DNA from: Bretschneidera sinensis | Taxonomy: Eukaryota; Streptophyta; Magnoliopsida; Brassicales; Akaniaceae | Reading direction: 5' to 3' | Assembly (NCBI GenBank): GCA_023935145.1 | Contig: CM043700.1 | Coordinates: 144,261,828 to 144,325,827, forward strand | Length of the DNA: 64,000 nt | In this document: in pieces, positions 63,977 to 64,000 of the stretch | How the letters are laid out: the number at the start of each line of letters is the position of its first letter | Position numbering within the stretch: position 1 is the first letter of the stretch | The notes under the pieces: model-generated | Told to the model about the DNA's origin: nothing | Database searches by the model: none | The model's input: the letters and a program-made list of their open reading frames with translations, nothing else | Made by a program: the position numbers and the translations under genes

Positions 63977-64000
63977 ATATATATATATATATATATATAT
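63977..64000. repeat. (TA)n microsatellite at window end
   Basis: A TA dinucleotide run that continues to the last base of the window. Confidence 0.9.

Overview
The window is nuclear DNA of a land plant, almost certainly a eudicot. It shows GT-AG introns, AT-rich intergenic DNA, LTR retrotransposons, MITEs, and plant gene families: a CNGC ion channel, a DYW-type PPR protein, a plant-type spermine synthase and a PP2C. Names below come from protein similarity recalled from memory, because no search could be run. The species cannot be fixed from the sequence.

Layout. (1) 1-9360 is duplicated block A: the 3' part of a pyruvate-kinase-like gene (+ strand), broken by three lesions, converging on a complete CNGC1-like gene (- strand). 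(2) 10392-11690 is a non-autonomous hAT element. (3) 15598-18159 is an EMB2261-like PPR-DYW gene carrying three disabling lesions. (4) 19921-25017 is a decayed Ty1/copia element (- strand) whose integrase is replaced by foreign sequence. (5) 29482-38387 holds the last five exons of a spermine synthase gene. Its introns contain a 1.3-kb solo LTR and a complete 5.2-kb non-autonomous LTR element (33066-38228) filled with three families of tandem repeats. (6) 39640-50770 is block B: an intact pyruvate-kinase-like gene and an intact CNGC1-like gene. Block B matches block A from 41316 onward at about 98% in the exon stretch compared. (7) 56065-60779 is an intact eight-exon PP2C gene. (8) The right end is AT-rich with MITE- and TRIM-like repeats.

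The order spermine synthase - (PK) - CNGC1 - PP2C recalls the neighbouring Arabidopsis genes At5g53120, At5g53130 and At5g53140. PK next to the PPR gene recalls At3g49160 and At3g49170. The likely history is one ancestral PPR-SPMS-PK-CNGC1-PP2C neighbourhood in which a PK-CNGC1 block was duplicated. Block B keeps complete genes and the native upstream DNA. In block A PK died, and CNGC1 keeps an open 712-residue frame but has clustered changes in its cyclic-nucleotide-binding domain and a solo LTR immediately upstream of its start codon.

The most unusual structure is the LTR element at 33-38 kb. It has LTRs, a target-site duplication, a polypurine tract and a primer-binding-like junction, but its interior is built of 49-bp, 125-bp and 53-bp tandem arrays sharing a CTCGG core and encodes no retroviral-type protein. 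It may be a vehicle that makes and spreads satellite DNA.
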